Of a stretch of 64,000 bases of DNA, positions 1 to 10,622 are shown one piece after another (positions within the stretch are counted from its first letter, which is position 1; each line of letters opens with the position of its first letter). The stretch is from Tetrahymena elliotti 4EA (Eukaryota; Ciliophora; Oligohymenophorea; Hymenostomatida; Tetrahymenidae): contig JH720350.1 in assembly GCA_000231825.2 (NCBI GenBank), forward strand, positions 11,163 through 75,162, written 5' to 3'. The position numbers and the translations under genes were made by a program. The notes under the pieces were generated by a model, which was not told where the DNA came from, ran no database searches, and worked only from the letters and a program-made list of their open reading frames with translations.

Positions 1-691
1 AGAACAGGTTCTGGTAAGACTTCTATTCTTAACTGTTTATTCAGATTGTATGACTACCAAAAAGGATAAATATTTATAGATAATACTGATATTTAAGTCT
101 TGAGTTTAAATGAACTCAGAAAAAAAATGGCAATTATTCCTCAGTTTGGTTTTTTATATAATGCAACTCTAAGAGACAATATTGATCCAATCAACGAAAT
201 ATCAGATGAACAAATAGAATAATGCATTCAATCAATTTAAGAAGAAGGCCAATTGAATTCAAAGTAAATTAAATTTTAAACTTAAATTTTATATTTGTTT
301 TTTATAATTAAAATTTAAATATTTTCTGATAACTTAAAGTGACTGCTTCTCAGAGTTAGATTTTGAAATTTAAGAAGGAGGAAAGAACCTGTCAAACGGA
401 TAAAAATAAATTATAAATTTCATTAGAGTAGCCTTGAAATAGACAGAAATTATTTGTTTAGATGAGGCAACTTCGAATATGGATCCAAAAACTGATGAGC
501 TGATTCACTAAAAGCTATTTGAGTTAAGTGAAGGTAAAACTCTATTAGTGATAACTCATAGACTTGAAAATATTCATAAGTTTGATAGAATAGTTGTACT
601 TGATTCTGGTAAAATAGTTGAAATAGGAAATTATGAATAACTCCTATAGACACAAGGTGGTTTTTTTAATAAATTAATTTCATAAAAATGA
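1..691 (+). CDS. ABC transporter, ABCC/MRP type, C-terminal nucleotide-binding domain (5' partial)
   Basis: This is the last about 204 residues of an ABC transporter whose start lies left of the window. Exons are 1-263 and 340-691; the intron 264-339 (GTAAAT...AAG) joins in phase to give a continuous domain. Visible motifs are Walker A (GSGKTS, residues 3-8), a Q-loop (IIPQ), the signature LSNGQ (variant of LSGGQ), Walker B followed by ICLDEATSNMD, and the H-loop ITHRL. The chain stops about 60 residues after the Walker B, as in the second nucleotide-binding domain of full-length ABCC (multidrug-resistance-associated) proteins. The domain hydrolyses ATP to drive export across a membrane; the substrate cannot be told from this piece. 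TAA/TAG occur inside conserved motifs as Gln (for example the Q of the signature), which supports the ciliate code. Stop is TGA at 689-691. Confidence 0.93.
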
Positions 692-1898
692 GAAATTTTT
701 TAATTGATATCTAAATTCTAAAATTTGATTCTTTTGCTTATTGTAAAAATAGTATTATTAAATATCTAATTTATTTTACGTTTTAATGATAAATTGAAAA
801 ATAAGTAATATTTTATGTAAGTTATTCCTCCTTAGGAAATATATGTAAAATCCTTTTTTTATAGAATTTTTGTCAAATGATTATTTCAGAATTTCTAGAA
901 TAAGATTTGTTTAGGAGTTGTTTGTAAAAGTTATTATTTAGGTTTATTCCTAGTAAATATTTTTTCTATAAAATTCCTAATAAATTCATTTAAAAAAAGA
1001 TGAATAAATTTTCTAATAATATTTTAACTGATTGGAACTTAAAATTCTCGTATATTAAATATTTTTTAGTATTAAAAATTTGATTCCTATTTTTTTTTTC
1101 ATCTATCTTCAAAATGATAAATAAGTTTGTTTGTAAAATATTAAGTAACACAGTAAATATTTTTGCATCTTATTGATTAATTTTAAACAATGTAGAAAAT
1201 TTAAATGTAGAGTCTTTTTTGTAGTTTAAATATTAAAATGAAAAATTTTAAATGATAATAATTAATTTGACAAATTATTTTACAATAAATTTTCCTTTTG
1301 TTAATGAAAATAACCACTTCTTCCTAAGTAATAGCTTGACTTTAACACTTATTTTAATTTTAAGTCCCATAACTTATTTTATACAAGATTGACTACATTT
1401 GTTAAGGAAATAAAACATTTAAACTAGGGATACTATTTATCCAATTAATTTAATTAATTGGTCAAACAAAGAAAGAGAGGTATAATAAAGCAGTAATTAA
1501 AGAGGATTTATCAGATGAATTGACTATCTAAAAATTAAAAATGATTCTTTATTTAATTTAATAATTTATGACTTACTTGTAAATTAAAAAATAAGACTTG
1601 ATTTTTGTAATTAGTAAAATAGGAAAAAAAATAATTTTTTTTCTTTCTTAATTTTATGAAAAAATTAATCATTTTTTTGTTCAAAGTTATTAAAATAACT
1701 GTTCAAAATTTTAATATTAATATCTAAATAATAAAATAAGAATCTTTAAACCTCAAAATTTGTTTTATGAATATAAAAATAATGTATTTAAATATATACG
1801 GGCTAAAATTGCATAATTATAATTAATTTAGAAAATAGTAATTTAAGCTAATTGTAACTTCGATTTCAATTATTAAATTTACTGTTGAAATTTATCAA
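692..1898. other. Intergenic, convergent gene ends
   Basis: Very AT-rich DNA between the TGA of the ABC transporter and the TGA of the first surface antigen on the other strand. I see no conserved open frame, RNA gene or strong repeat here. Confidence 0.6.
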
Positions 1899-3221
1899 TC
1901 AAATGAGTAGAATTAAGTATATTAAGCTTAATGATAAAATGCGAGAGAAAGTTTATTATGTATTTGATGGATTCTATACTTTACAATCATTTTATGAGGT
2001 ACTACCTTCTCCAGAAGTGTATTAACCAGGTGGGCATTTTTCGCATGAACTATTTGAATTACCACTTGAAAAAGTGCCAGCAGGACATGGGACACATTTA
2101 CCTAAATTATTAGAATACTAACCACTACCACAAGGACTACATCCAGAAGGTTAGTCAGAAGAAGAGGCCACATTTCCTCCATAGCCTGATTTGCATTAAC
2201 AAGTTTATTATGAATCTGATAAAGTAGTAGCAAGAGAATCAAAGCAAGTGCATGAACTGATTGAATTTACAACTCCAGTCCCCTTACTTGTAGAATTTGC
2301 TGGACATTAAACACAAGTAGCTGCTGCAAGATTGGCAGCAGCTTAGTTCATATAATATCCTTAAATACATATATTACAAACTTATTTGTTTCCTAATTCT
2401 GCTTGAAGCATATAATAATATCCAGAACCTTAAGGACAGGGCTCACAATATGCAGAATCATTAACAGTTGAAGCTTTCACCTTATAGTGATTAGGCTTAC
2501 AAAAATTACATGAATTAATACCGTCTTTACCTCCACCATTAGTAGTATTATTTGGACAAACAGTGCAGGTTGGTTAGCCAGATTATTCTGTATAATAGTA
2601 GCCACTACTACAAAATGAGCAGCTATCTTATGTCTATATTTATTAAGAACTAGCAGTTGCTCTTTTTCCTTCTGGGCAAGCAGAACAGCTAGGAGGTTTA
2701 CCATTAGAAGCTAAAGAAGTTAGATAAAAGCCCTATTAACATACACTACAATCAGATTCTGATTAAGGCTTGTTAGAGGTAGTGGAAACTGTAGTATTAT
2801 TAGGGCATTTAATACAAGCTGCAGCAACACCTGGTTAAGAACCTTACTTTAAGGCAGAAGGAGTCTATAAGTAATATGAATACTGACAGTAATCGCAGAT
2901 ACCTTAATCTATTACTCCAGAACGTGAATTTGATTAACTATTATTAGGGCAAGCAGCACAAGTAATTGGAGAGCCCGGAGAAGCTTCAGATACTGCATAG
3001 AATCCTGAATCACAGATATTACATTTACTTATATCTCCTATTGTTTATCCTTGCTAAGTTGTTGTGTTAATCGGGCATTTTTAACATGCAATGCTAGTTG
3101 GATCTGTGCTGTAGTAGCCTGTCTGACAAGTGCAAGAAGGGCCAGAACTAGAATAATTAGCACATTGTTGCAAAGAAAAAGAAATCAAACTTAATAAAAA
3201 GATAAGCTTATTTATTTTCAT
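1899..3221 (-). CDS. Immobilization-antigen-like GPI-anchored cysteine-repeat surface protein (copy 1)
   Basis: Single uninterrupted frame of 440 residues under the ciliate code, start ATG at 3219-3221, stop TGA at 1899-1901. Residues 1-18 are a signal peptide (MKINKLIFLLSLISFSLQ). The body is a series of cysteine repeats of the pattern C..CP-N-T...C..C..GYY, which resembles the periodic CxxC repeats of ciliate immobilization antigens (SerH and Ichthyophthirius i-antigens) and furin-like repeats. The C-terminus ends in a short hydrophobic stretch (about LSLSLIYLILLI) with no tail after it, the usual signal for GPI attachment. The protein is thus expected on the outer cell and ciliary surface. 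Two related genes follow in the same orientation at 5249-7912 and 9063-10622. Which antigen class it belongs to cannot be said; another cysteine-rich surface role is possible. Confidence 0.88.
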
Positions 3222-5248
3222 TTATAATTAGTTTTAATTTTTATTTTAATTAATTGCTTTATAAATAATATAACAATTCTTTTGGATTTAAAGTAAATTA
3301 AGGAGAGTGGAAATGTTAAATTTAATGTAACAACCTTTTATTTATTATCCTTATAGAAAGATATTTCAATTTTGTTTTCGAAAATAATCCTATCACTAAA
3401 CTTAATAATTTATCAAGATATTAGTTAAACTTAAATTAAAATTCCTCAAAAGGCAAAAAGATATTTAATCTAATTAACAGAATAACCAATTTTATCGCTT
3501 AAATATTAACTTAAAAAGGTTAAAAGCGCTTATCTCATTCAAAATAAAAATGAAATAAATGTTTTATTAATAATCAAATAAGCTTCTGCAATAAAAAAAT
3601 ACAGGATTTTCTTTGTGAATTTTTTCTGTTTAAATTTTGTTTGAAAATATTTTGAAAAAAACGTAGAAATTAAATTTATTCTAAAGTGCTTTTCAAATGG
3701 TAAATTAGATAAATAGAATCAAGAATTATTTGGATGTTTTGATTGTAAATTCAATCAAGCACTCTTTTCTAATAATATATCTAGAGGTAATTCTGATGGG
3801 AATATCAAATTAATCAAGATAGATTATTCTTGATATCAAAATTTTACATTTCCTTTAATTAAACAGATTTTATCAAAATTTTAATTTACCTATATTCTTT
3901 TTATTCATGATACAGTAACAATTTTATTCAAAATAACCATAAAATATAAATACAAAAAATATTTAATTTCTAATCTGATTAACAAATGCTTAATTAATTT
4001 TCTATCAGTAAAATCACAATTCGATTGTTTTGTTAGTTTCTTATTTTTTTAGACTTGTCTTAAAATATTTAACATTGATTTATGGATATGAGTAAAAAAT
4101 ATTTTCACTTTTAAGTATTTTTCTTTTAAAAGGATTTCACAGAATTTTAATTTACATATTATTCAATAAATGAACTTACATTAACTTAAACATTGAAATT
4201 TTTTTATGCCAGTCTTAATCAAAACAAATTTGAATGGAAATTGCTAATACAAACATTAGTTTCAATTTTTGCAATTATTAAATTTAAATCTTGATTTTTA
4301 ATAACTGAAAATATTCATCCTAAAATATGTATGCAATAAAATTGTCTCATTTGAATGATATTCAATATACCGTAATACCTTGTTAAGACTTTCGAACGAA
4401 TTGCGAGTTAAGAGGTAAGGATCTCAAAATTCTAAACCTTGATAACTCGAAAATTTTTTCAATTTGCGAATTGCGAGTTAACGAGGTATTACGGTAAATA
4501 AATTCTATCTTTACTTATAAAATATTACAGTTTTTTATAAAGTCTTTTTGTAAAAAAGAAAATCTATTTTATTGACGCTAAAAAATATTTAATTCACACA
4601 AATATTTAAAATATTTAGATTTGATCAGAAATATTAACTTTATTTATTTCTTTATTTTCTATTTTTAACTTGTTTCCAAAAAATATGAGTTAATTTGCAA
4701 TCATATGACTTAGTAAATGATGATTTTAACTTACAGAAAATTTAATTGATTAGAATATTAATAATTAATTTTAAATCTTTATAAAATAAACTGGAAAAGT
4801 AATATATCTTCTGATTAATTAATCTAAACCATTTAATATTTGAAATAGAAAGTTCTATCAACTAACTAATTATTCATGAGAATGAATTTAATTTTTACTC
4901 AGCAAATTAAATATTTTCTATCTTAGAAAAGGAAGATTTTTATATTATTTCGTAGAAAAATAAGTTTTTCCAATTCATTTTTGGTATACCACTAATTATT
5001 TCTAAAACTTTATATGTACTTTATCTTCTTTATCTAAAAAATTCTGTTAAAAAGATATTCATTCTCATAAAATTAAATAATTTTATCATATATTTTTGGT
5101 TAAATACTGTATACAAGTAAACATTTAAAGATTATTTTAAATAATTTAAAATTTAATATATTATTTTTATTTGTTTATCTCATTTAATTGATAGTTATTT
5201 ACATTTTAAAATCAAAAAATTCGATTTTTTTAATTTAAATTTTGTACT
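3222..5248. other. Intergenic between antigen copies 1 and 2
   Basis: About 2 kb of AT-rich DNA upstream of copy 1 and downstream of copy 2. Apart from the inverted-repeat element at 4370-4494 I see no gene or RNA. The promoter of copy 1 must lie near 3222-3400 but no specific site can be recognised. Confidence 0.55.
4368..4496. mobile_element. Miniature inverted-repeat element, pogo/Tigger-like, with TA target duplication
   Basis: The stretch 4370-4494 (125 bp) starts with CCGTAATACCT and ends with its exact reverse complement AGGTATTACGG; both ends are flanked by TA (4368-4369 and 4495-4496), the target duplication of Tc1/mariner/pogo transposons. The inverted match continues imperfectly through GTTAA inside each end. 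The right terminus carries GCGAGTTAACGAGGT, and a close direct copy of that string (GCGAGTTAAGAGGT) sits inside at about 4400-4414. The local G+C is much higher than the flanks. There is no room for a transposase, so this would be a non-autonomous MITE. Family assignment rests on terminal-repeat style and TA duplication only. Confidence 0.72.
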
Positions 5249-7912
5249 TCAAATAAATAATATGAAGTAAATTAAACTTAGTGATATAATTTAAGATAAA
5301 GACGTTTGATTTTATTAGGAATTTGATGGATCCTAAACTTTACAATCTTTTTCAGTTTAAGCAAATCCTGGTTTAGAAGTTAGTTTGTTAGGACACTTTT
5401 AGCAATTATTTTCGCTTTTTGTAGATTTACTTGCATCTCCAAAATAATTTTCAGAGCAAATACAAATATTTGTAGCTGGTGACCAAGTAACAGAGTTAGA
5501 ATCAAAACATTTGCAACCTGAAAAATCTTCTGTGTTAGTTGAACCTTAACCACAAGAATGGCAAGATGTATTTCCATTACCAGCTGCATATTATCCAGGC
5601 TAGCATTACTTGCAAGAAGTATTAGAAGAACCATTAGAATAATTACCTGCAGAACAAGCAACACATTCCATAGAATTATTTGCAAACTGTCCTGCAGCAC
5701 AAGGTTTACAGCCAAATTAAATTATAGAAGTTCCCAGTTTTCCATAGCCTTCTAAACATTTACAATCAGAAAAATCTAAAGTGTTAGTTGAACCACTTGG
5801 GCAAGATTTACATTAACGAATATTTGAGTTGTTTAAATATTCTCCAGCAAGACAGGGAGAGCAACCAAATTAAATTATAGAATTTCCCAATTTTCCATAT
5901 CCTGGTAAACATTTGCAATCAGTAAAATCTTCAGTATTAGTTGAACCATTTGGGCAAGATTAGCAAAAACCATTACCATTTCCAGTTGAATATTATCCCT
6001 ATTAACACTATGAACATGCAGTATTTAGAGTACCAGAGGAGTAGTAGCCTGCAGAGCAAGCAACACATTCACTTGATTGGTTTTAGTATAATCCTTCAAG
6101 GCAAGCATTGCAACCAGATTAAGAAATAGAAGCTCCTAATTTTCCATATCCAGATAAACATTTACAATCAGAAAAATCTGCTGTATTTGTTGAACCACTT
6201 GGACAAGGCTGGCAAGAAGTATTGCCATTTCCTATGGAATAATAACCCTATTAGCAAGGAACACATTAATTAGAACTATTTTAATATTATCCTACGAGAC
6301 AAGCTGAGCAACCAGATTAAATAATAGATGAACCTAGCTTTCCATACCCTTATAAACATTTGCAATCAGAAAAATCATCTGTATTTGTAGAACCGCTTGG
6401 ACAAGATTGGCAAGTAATATTACCACTTCCAGCTGAATATTTACCTGAAGAACATTTTGTACATGAGGTGTTAAGAGAGCCAGTAGAGTAATAACCTGAA
6501 GGGCAAGCAACACATTCATTCAAGTTGTTTTAATATTATCCAGCAAGACAAGCTGAGCAACCAGATTATGAAATAGAATTGCCTACCTTTCCTTAACCTT
6601 AATAGCATTTACAATCAGAAAAATCTTAATTATTTGTAGATCCACTTGGGCATGTTTTACATGAGGTGTTTCCTTCTCCAGAAGCAAACTAACCAGATGC
6701 ACATTGTTAGCATGAAGTATTTGAAGAATTATTAGAATAAGTACCAGCTGGACATGCGATGCATTTGCCTTGCTAGTTAGAGTATTAACCAGGACCGCAT
6801 GGGTGACATCCAGAAGGAGAGTTAGGAGAAGAAGATACATTTCCTCCATAACCTGGTTTGCATAAACAATATGATTATGATGCTGATAAAGCTACTGCTT
6901 AGGAGTCAAAGCAAGAACAAGAACTAATCGAATTCACAACTCCAGTTGATAAGCTAGTAGAATTTGGTGGACATTATACACAAGTAGCTGCAACATTATT
7001 ACTAGCAGGTTATTTCATGTAGTAACCTTAAATACATATGTTACAAACTTATTAGCTACCTGGAGATAAACCGAGTGGAATATAATTTCCAGAACCTAAA
7101 GGACAGCTTTCGCAAATTGCAGCAGTGCCATCTTATGTAGCAGCTTGTACTAAATAATAATTAACCTTGCAAGTACCACAAGAGTCAATTCCATTTCTTC
7201 CTCCCATATTAATTGTATTATGTGGACATTTTGTACATGTAACTTATCCAGAGGAGTTTGAATAATAGTAACCTGGTTTACAATAACTACAATCACTTTT
7301 TGTTTATTATTGTGAAGAAATAGGTGCTTATGCTCCTTCAGGACAAGCTGAACAAATAGCAGCTTGGCCGTTTAAAGATGGAGTTTTTACATAAAAACCC
7401 CTTTAGCATGTATCACAGTTTGATTCTGTTTATACTGAATTAGATGGAGTAAAAACATATGAATTATTAGGGCACTCAACACATGTTGCAGCTACTCCTG
7501 GTGAAGAACCTTGTTATAATGAAGAAGGAACTTTCAAATAATATTGAGGTTTACATTAATTACAAATACCTTGATCTATATTTCCAGGTGATAGGAAGCG
7601 CCTATTATTATTAATATTTATAGTGCTGCCATTTGGGCAAGCATTACAAGTTACAGGAATACTTGCAGAAGCTTAAGATTAAACATAGAATCCTTCCTCA
7701 CAAATGCTACATTAGCCTATATCTCCTTATGTCTAATTTACTGCAGTCGTAGTGTTAATAGGACATTTTTAACACATAATGCTACTTGCATTAGGACTAT
7801 AAAAGCCTTCTTAGCAGGAGCATGGAGAGGAAGATTCAGCATAAGGATCACATTATTGTTGCAAAGTTAAAGAAATTAAATTTAGTAGAATTATGAGTTT
7901 TCTTACTTTCAT
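5249..7912 (-). CDS. Immobilization-antigen-like GPI-anchored surface protein, expanded (copy 2)
   Basis: Uninterrupted 887-residue frame, ATG at 7910-7912, TGA at 5249-5251. It has a signal peptide at residues 1-19 (MKVRKLIILLNLISLTLQQ) and a hydrophobic C-terminal tail (about SLSLIYFILFI) that closely matches copy 1 and predicts GPI anchoring. The N-terminal half aligns repeat by repeat with copy 1 (C..CPINTTT, C..CPNGST, C..CPNN and a CLCKPGYGG block). The C-terminal half adds several near-identical units containing FSDCKC..GYGKLG.SI..SGCSAC, lying between about 5640 and 6650, which explains the doubled length. Expected site is the cell and ciliary surface. No TGA interrupts the frame although TAA and TAG are frequent. 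Functional class is inferred from architecture, not from identity to a named antigen. Confidence 0.88.
5640..6650 (-). repeat. Tandem coding repeats within antigen copy 2
   Basis: At least five diverged tandem units. A landmark is the string encoding SGCSAC (plus strand GAGCAACCAGATT and variants) seen near 5705, 5865, 6109, 6305 and 6553. Each unit carries GYGKLG.SI, CSACLAG or similar, C..CP.GST and FSDCKC. Spacing alternates between about 160-200 and 245 bp, which suggests units of two lengths produced by unequal exchange. Confidence 0.75.
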
Positions 7913-9062
7913 TTGTGATAAATTTGATTCTTAATATATTTAAATTAATTACTAATAATTGATATTGTATTGAATTTGATATTAATAAAACAAAAATTGT
8001 AAAATAGCTCCATAAATTCAACTATTATTTATTTACTATCTTTATAGAAAGATATTTAAATGGTGTTAATGATCCTCACGTTAATTAATAACTTAGAATT
8101 TTATGTAATCTTTTTAAATTTGCTTAAAATTAATAAGAAGTAACAAAAGCAAGAAAAAATTCAATTAATCTAAAAAATATCAAATTAATTTTTTAAATTA
8201 TTAATAAAATAACAGTTCTATCTCTCTTTACAAAAATATATGGGGACTGAATGATTGATTATGATACATTCTTTTTCGAACTAACATAATGAATTATTTT
8301 TACATTGAAAAAATTTTTATTTTTTTTAGGAGATATATAACAATGTTTAAAAATTTTAGCCTAAAAAATGGAGTAATTATTTATTATTTGAATGTCTTGA
8401 AGTTGGAATAATATCATAAATCTATCTTTATCTAATTACAAATAAAAGGAAAAGAGTATAATGGGAAGATTACTTATTAATTAATAAAAATAGATTATTT
8501 TATTATTAAAATTTATAAAAATTTTGGTTTGTACTAATTTACCAGATTTCATCAAATTTTAATTTTCCTGTATTTTTTCAATATATTAATTTGTAAGAAG
8601 TTATCTAAGCAAACTATCAGTTGTTCGAATTCCTTTATTATTTTAGCTAATAATTTTTGTAACCTAATTTAAATATTTTTTATCTCCTTTTGTAAAAAAA
8701 ATGATTCCTAAAGATCTCGATTATTATTATTTATACCATCGAATAGAATAGTTTTCAATTATTGAAATATTTAAATTTCTAATTTGAGCACAAAAAAATA
8801 CTTTTTTCAATTGATACAAACAAACATTTTTTCTTGTAGAGAAGGAAGAGACTGTACAAATATATAGATAAGAAGCAAAATAGAATTTATTAAAATGCCG
8901 AAATTTACAGTTTTTTTAATATTGAAATAAAAACAGAAAGTACTAATAGAAAGGTAAAAAAAGAAAAATCATATTTTTGTTTAACTGTTTTTAATAATAA
9001 TTATTTCGTTGTATAATATTTTAAATTAATCATTAACTATTTAGCCTATCAAGCAAAAATGA
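7913..9062. other. Intergenic between antigen copies 2 and 3
   Basis: AT-rich spacer of about 1.15 kb with no recognisable gene. It should hold the promoter of copy 2 (near 7913) and the 3' flank of copy 3, but no specific signal is visible. Confidence 0.55.
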
Positions 9063-10622
9063 TCAAATTCCCTAAATAAACTAATATAAGTAGAGAAAGC
9101 TAACTTTGCAAATTCTATCCATCTGAATAAGCACCATAGCCAGAGGTGTTGTAGGTGAAACTGATAGTTTACAGTCATTTTAATTAAGAGACCCAGGTTG
9201 AGAAGTATAATATTTAGGACACTTTTAACAACTATCTTTACACTTAGTAGATTTACTTGTATCTCCATAATAATTTGCAGCACAAAAGCAATTTTTTTAA
9301 GTTTCAGACTAGGCTACAGAATTTTAATCAAAAGATTTACAACCTGTAAAATCATCAATATTTGTCGAGCCATCAGGACATTAATGACAAGATGTATTTC
9401 CATTTCCAAAGGCATATTAACCTAATGAACATTATGTGCAAGAAATATTAGAAGGGCCATTTGAAAAAGTTCCAGCTGGACATAGGACGCATTCGCCTTA
9501 ACTATTGGAATATGTACCAGCACCACAAGGATTGCATCCAGGAGCATTTAAAGAAGAAGCTACACTACCTCCATATCCTGGTTTGCATCAACATGTCTTG
9601 ACTTCATCACTCAAAGGTTCTGCTTATGAGTCAAAACATTTACATGAACTAATAGAATTAATTATTACAGCCTCCATACTGGTAGAATTCAGAGGGCATT
9701 TTTCACACGCAGCAGCCTTAGGTTAATTACCCTTAACAGCTATTTGAGTCATATAATAACCTTATTAATATATATTACAATTAGATAAATCTCCTAATTA
9801 ATTAGTCATGTAATAATTTGCTGAATCTATTGGACAACTTTGGCATTCTGCTGCTTCAGTTTGAGTAGCTTTTTTTATCGCATATAAATTAGCAGGGCAA
9901 TAGAAACAATAATTTACAGAAGTGTAACCTGCCCCTCTAGTAATACATAAGTTTGGGCATTTTATACACTCAATAGATGAGGTATCTGTATTACTTTTAG
10001 AATAGTAACCTTATATACAAAGTTTGCAATCTTTTTCTATTTATTTTTGAGATGAAAGTATTGCTTATGTGAAAGGAGGTCAAGGAGAACAGATAGCTGG
10101 TTAGTCAACTTTGGCTTCTTCTAAAACATAAAAATCATAAACACAATAATTGTATTGAGCAGCTGTTTATACTGTTAATATATCTTATGTGCCTTACCTA
10201 GAATTTTAAGGACACTTAATGCATGTTGCTGCTTTATCTGATGAGCCTAAAGCTTAAAGATAATAATCTCGTTCACAGGTACTACATGAACTTTCATTTT
10301 GAGGTATTGGTGGGGTATTCTTAGTTATCAAAAGTTTTGACCCTAAAGGACAAGAAACGCAAGTAGCTGGAGAACTTGAAGAAGTTTCGGTTGTTTTGTA
10401 AAAACCGGTTATACAATAATTGCATGAATTTAAGCCTGAATATTTTTTATAAGGTGGCATTGTAGTAGTATTTTATGGGCATTTCTTACAAGCAATATTA
10501 ATAGGATCTTCACTGTAATGACCTTAATAGCAATCACAATTATCTTTTACTCATGAGGCATAATCAGTACATTAGCATAAAACAATACCTAAAATGGATA
10601 AAAAAAGAAAAAATGGTTTCAT
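9063..10622 (-). pseudogene. Immobilization-antigen-like gene copy 3, interrupted by three in-frame TGA codons
   Basis: A third member of the antigen family, reading from ATG at 10620-10622 (signal peptide MKPFFLFLSILGIVLC) to TGA at 9063-9065, about 519 codons. Cysteine repeats align with copies 1 and 2 throughout (C..CP, CKPGYGG, CNPCGAGTYSN, CPAGTF). The frame never shifts, but TGA interrupts it at 10551-10553 (codon 24), 10080-10082 (in place of the second Cys of a CxxC pair) and 9588-9590 (at the place where copy 1 has a TAA Gln codon). After the last repeat the C-terminal region is hydrophobic but diverged from the GPI tails of copies 1 and 2. Best reading is a recently inactivated copy. 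Alternatives are readthrough, or sequence errors at three sites. Confidence 0.8.

Noticed and set aside
10080..10082. The TGA in a CxxC position of the third antigen copy as selenocysteine (CxxU)
   Set aside because: Two further TGA codons in the same frame are not at Cys positions, no SECIS-like element could be recognised downstream, and the family is structural rather than redox. A Cys to stop substitution is simpler.
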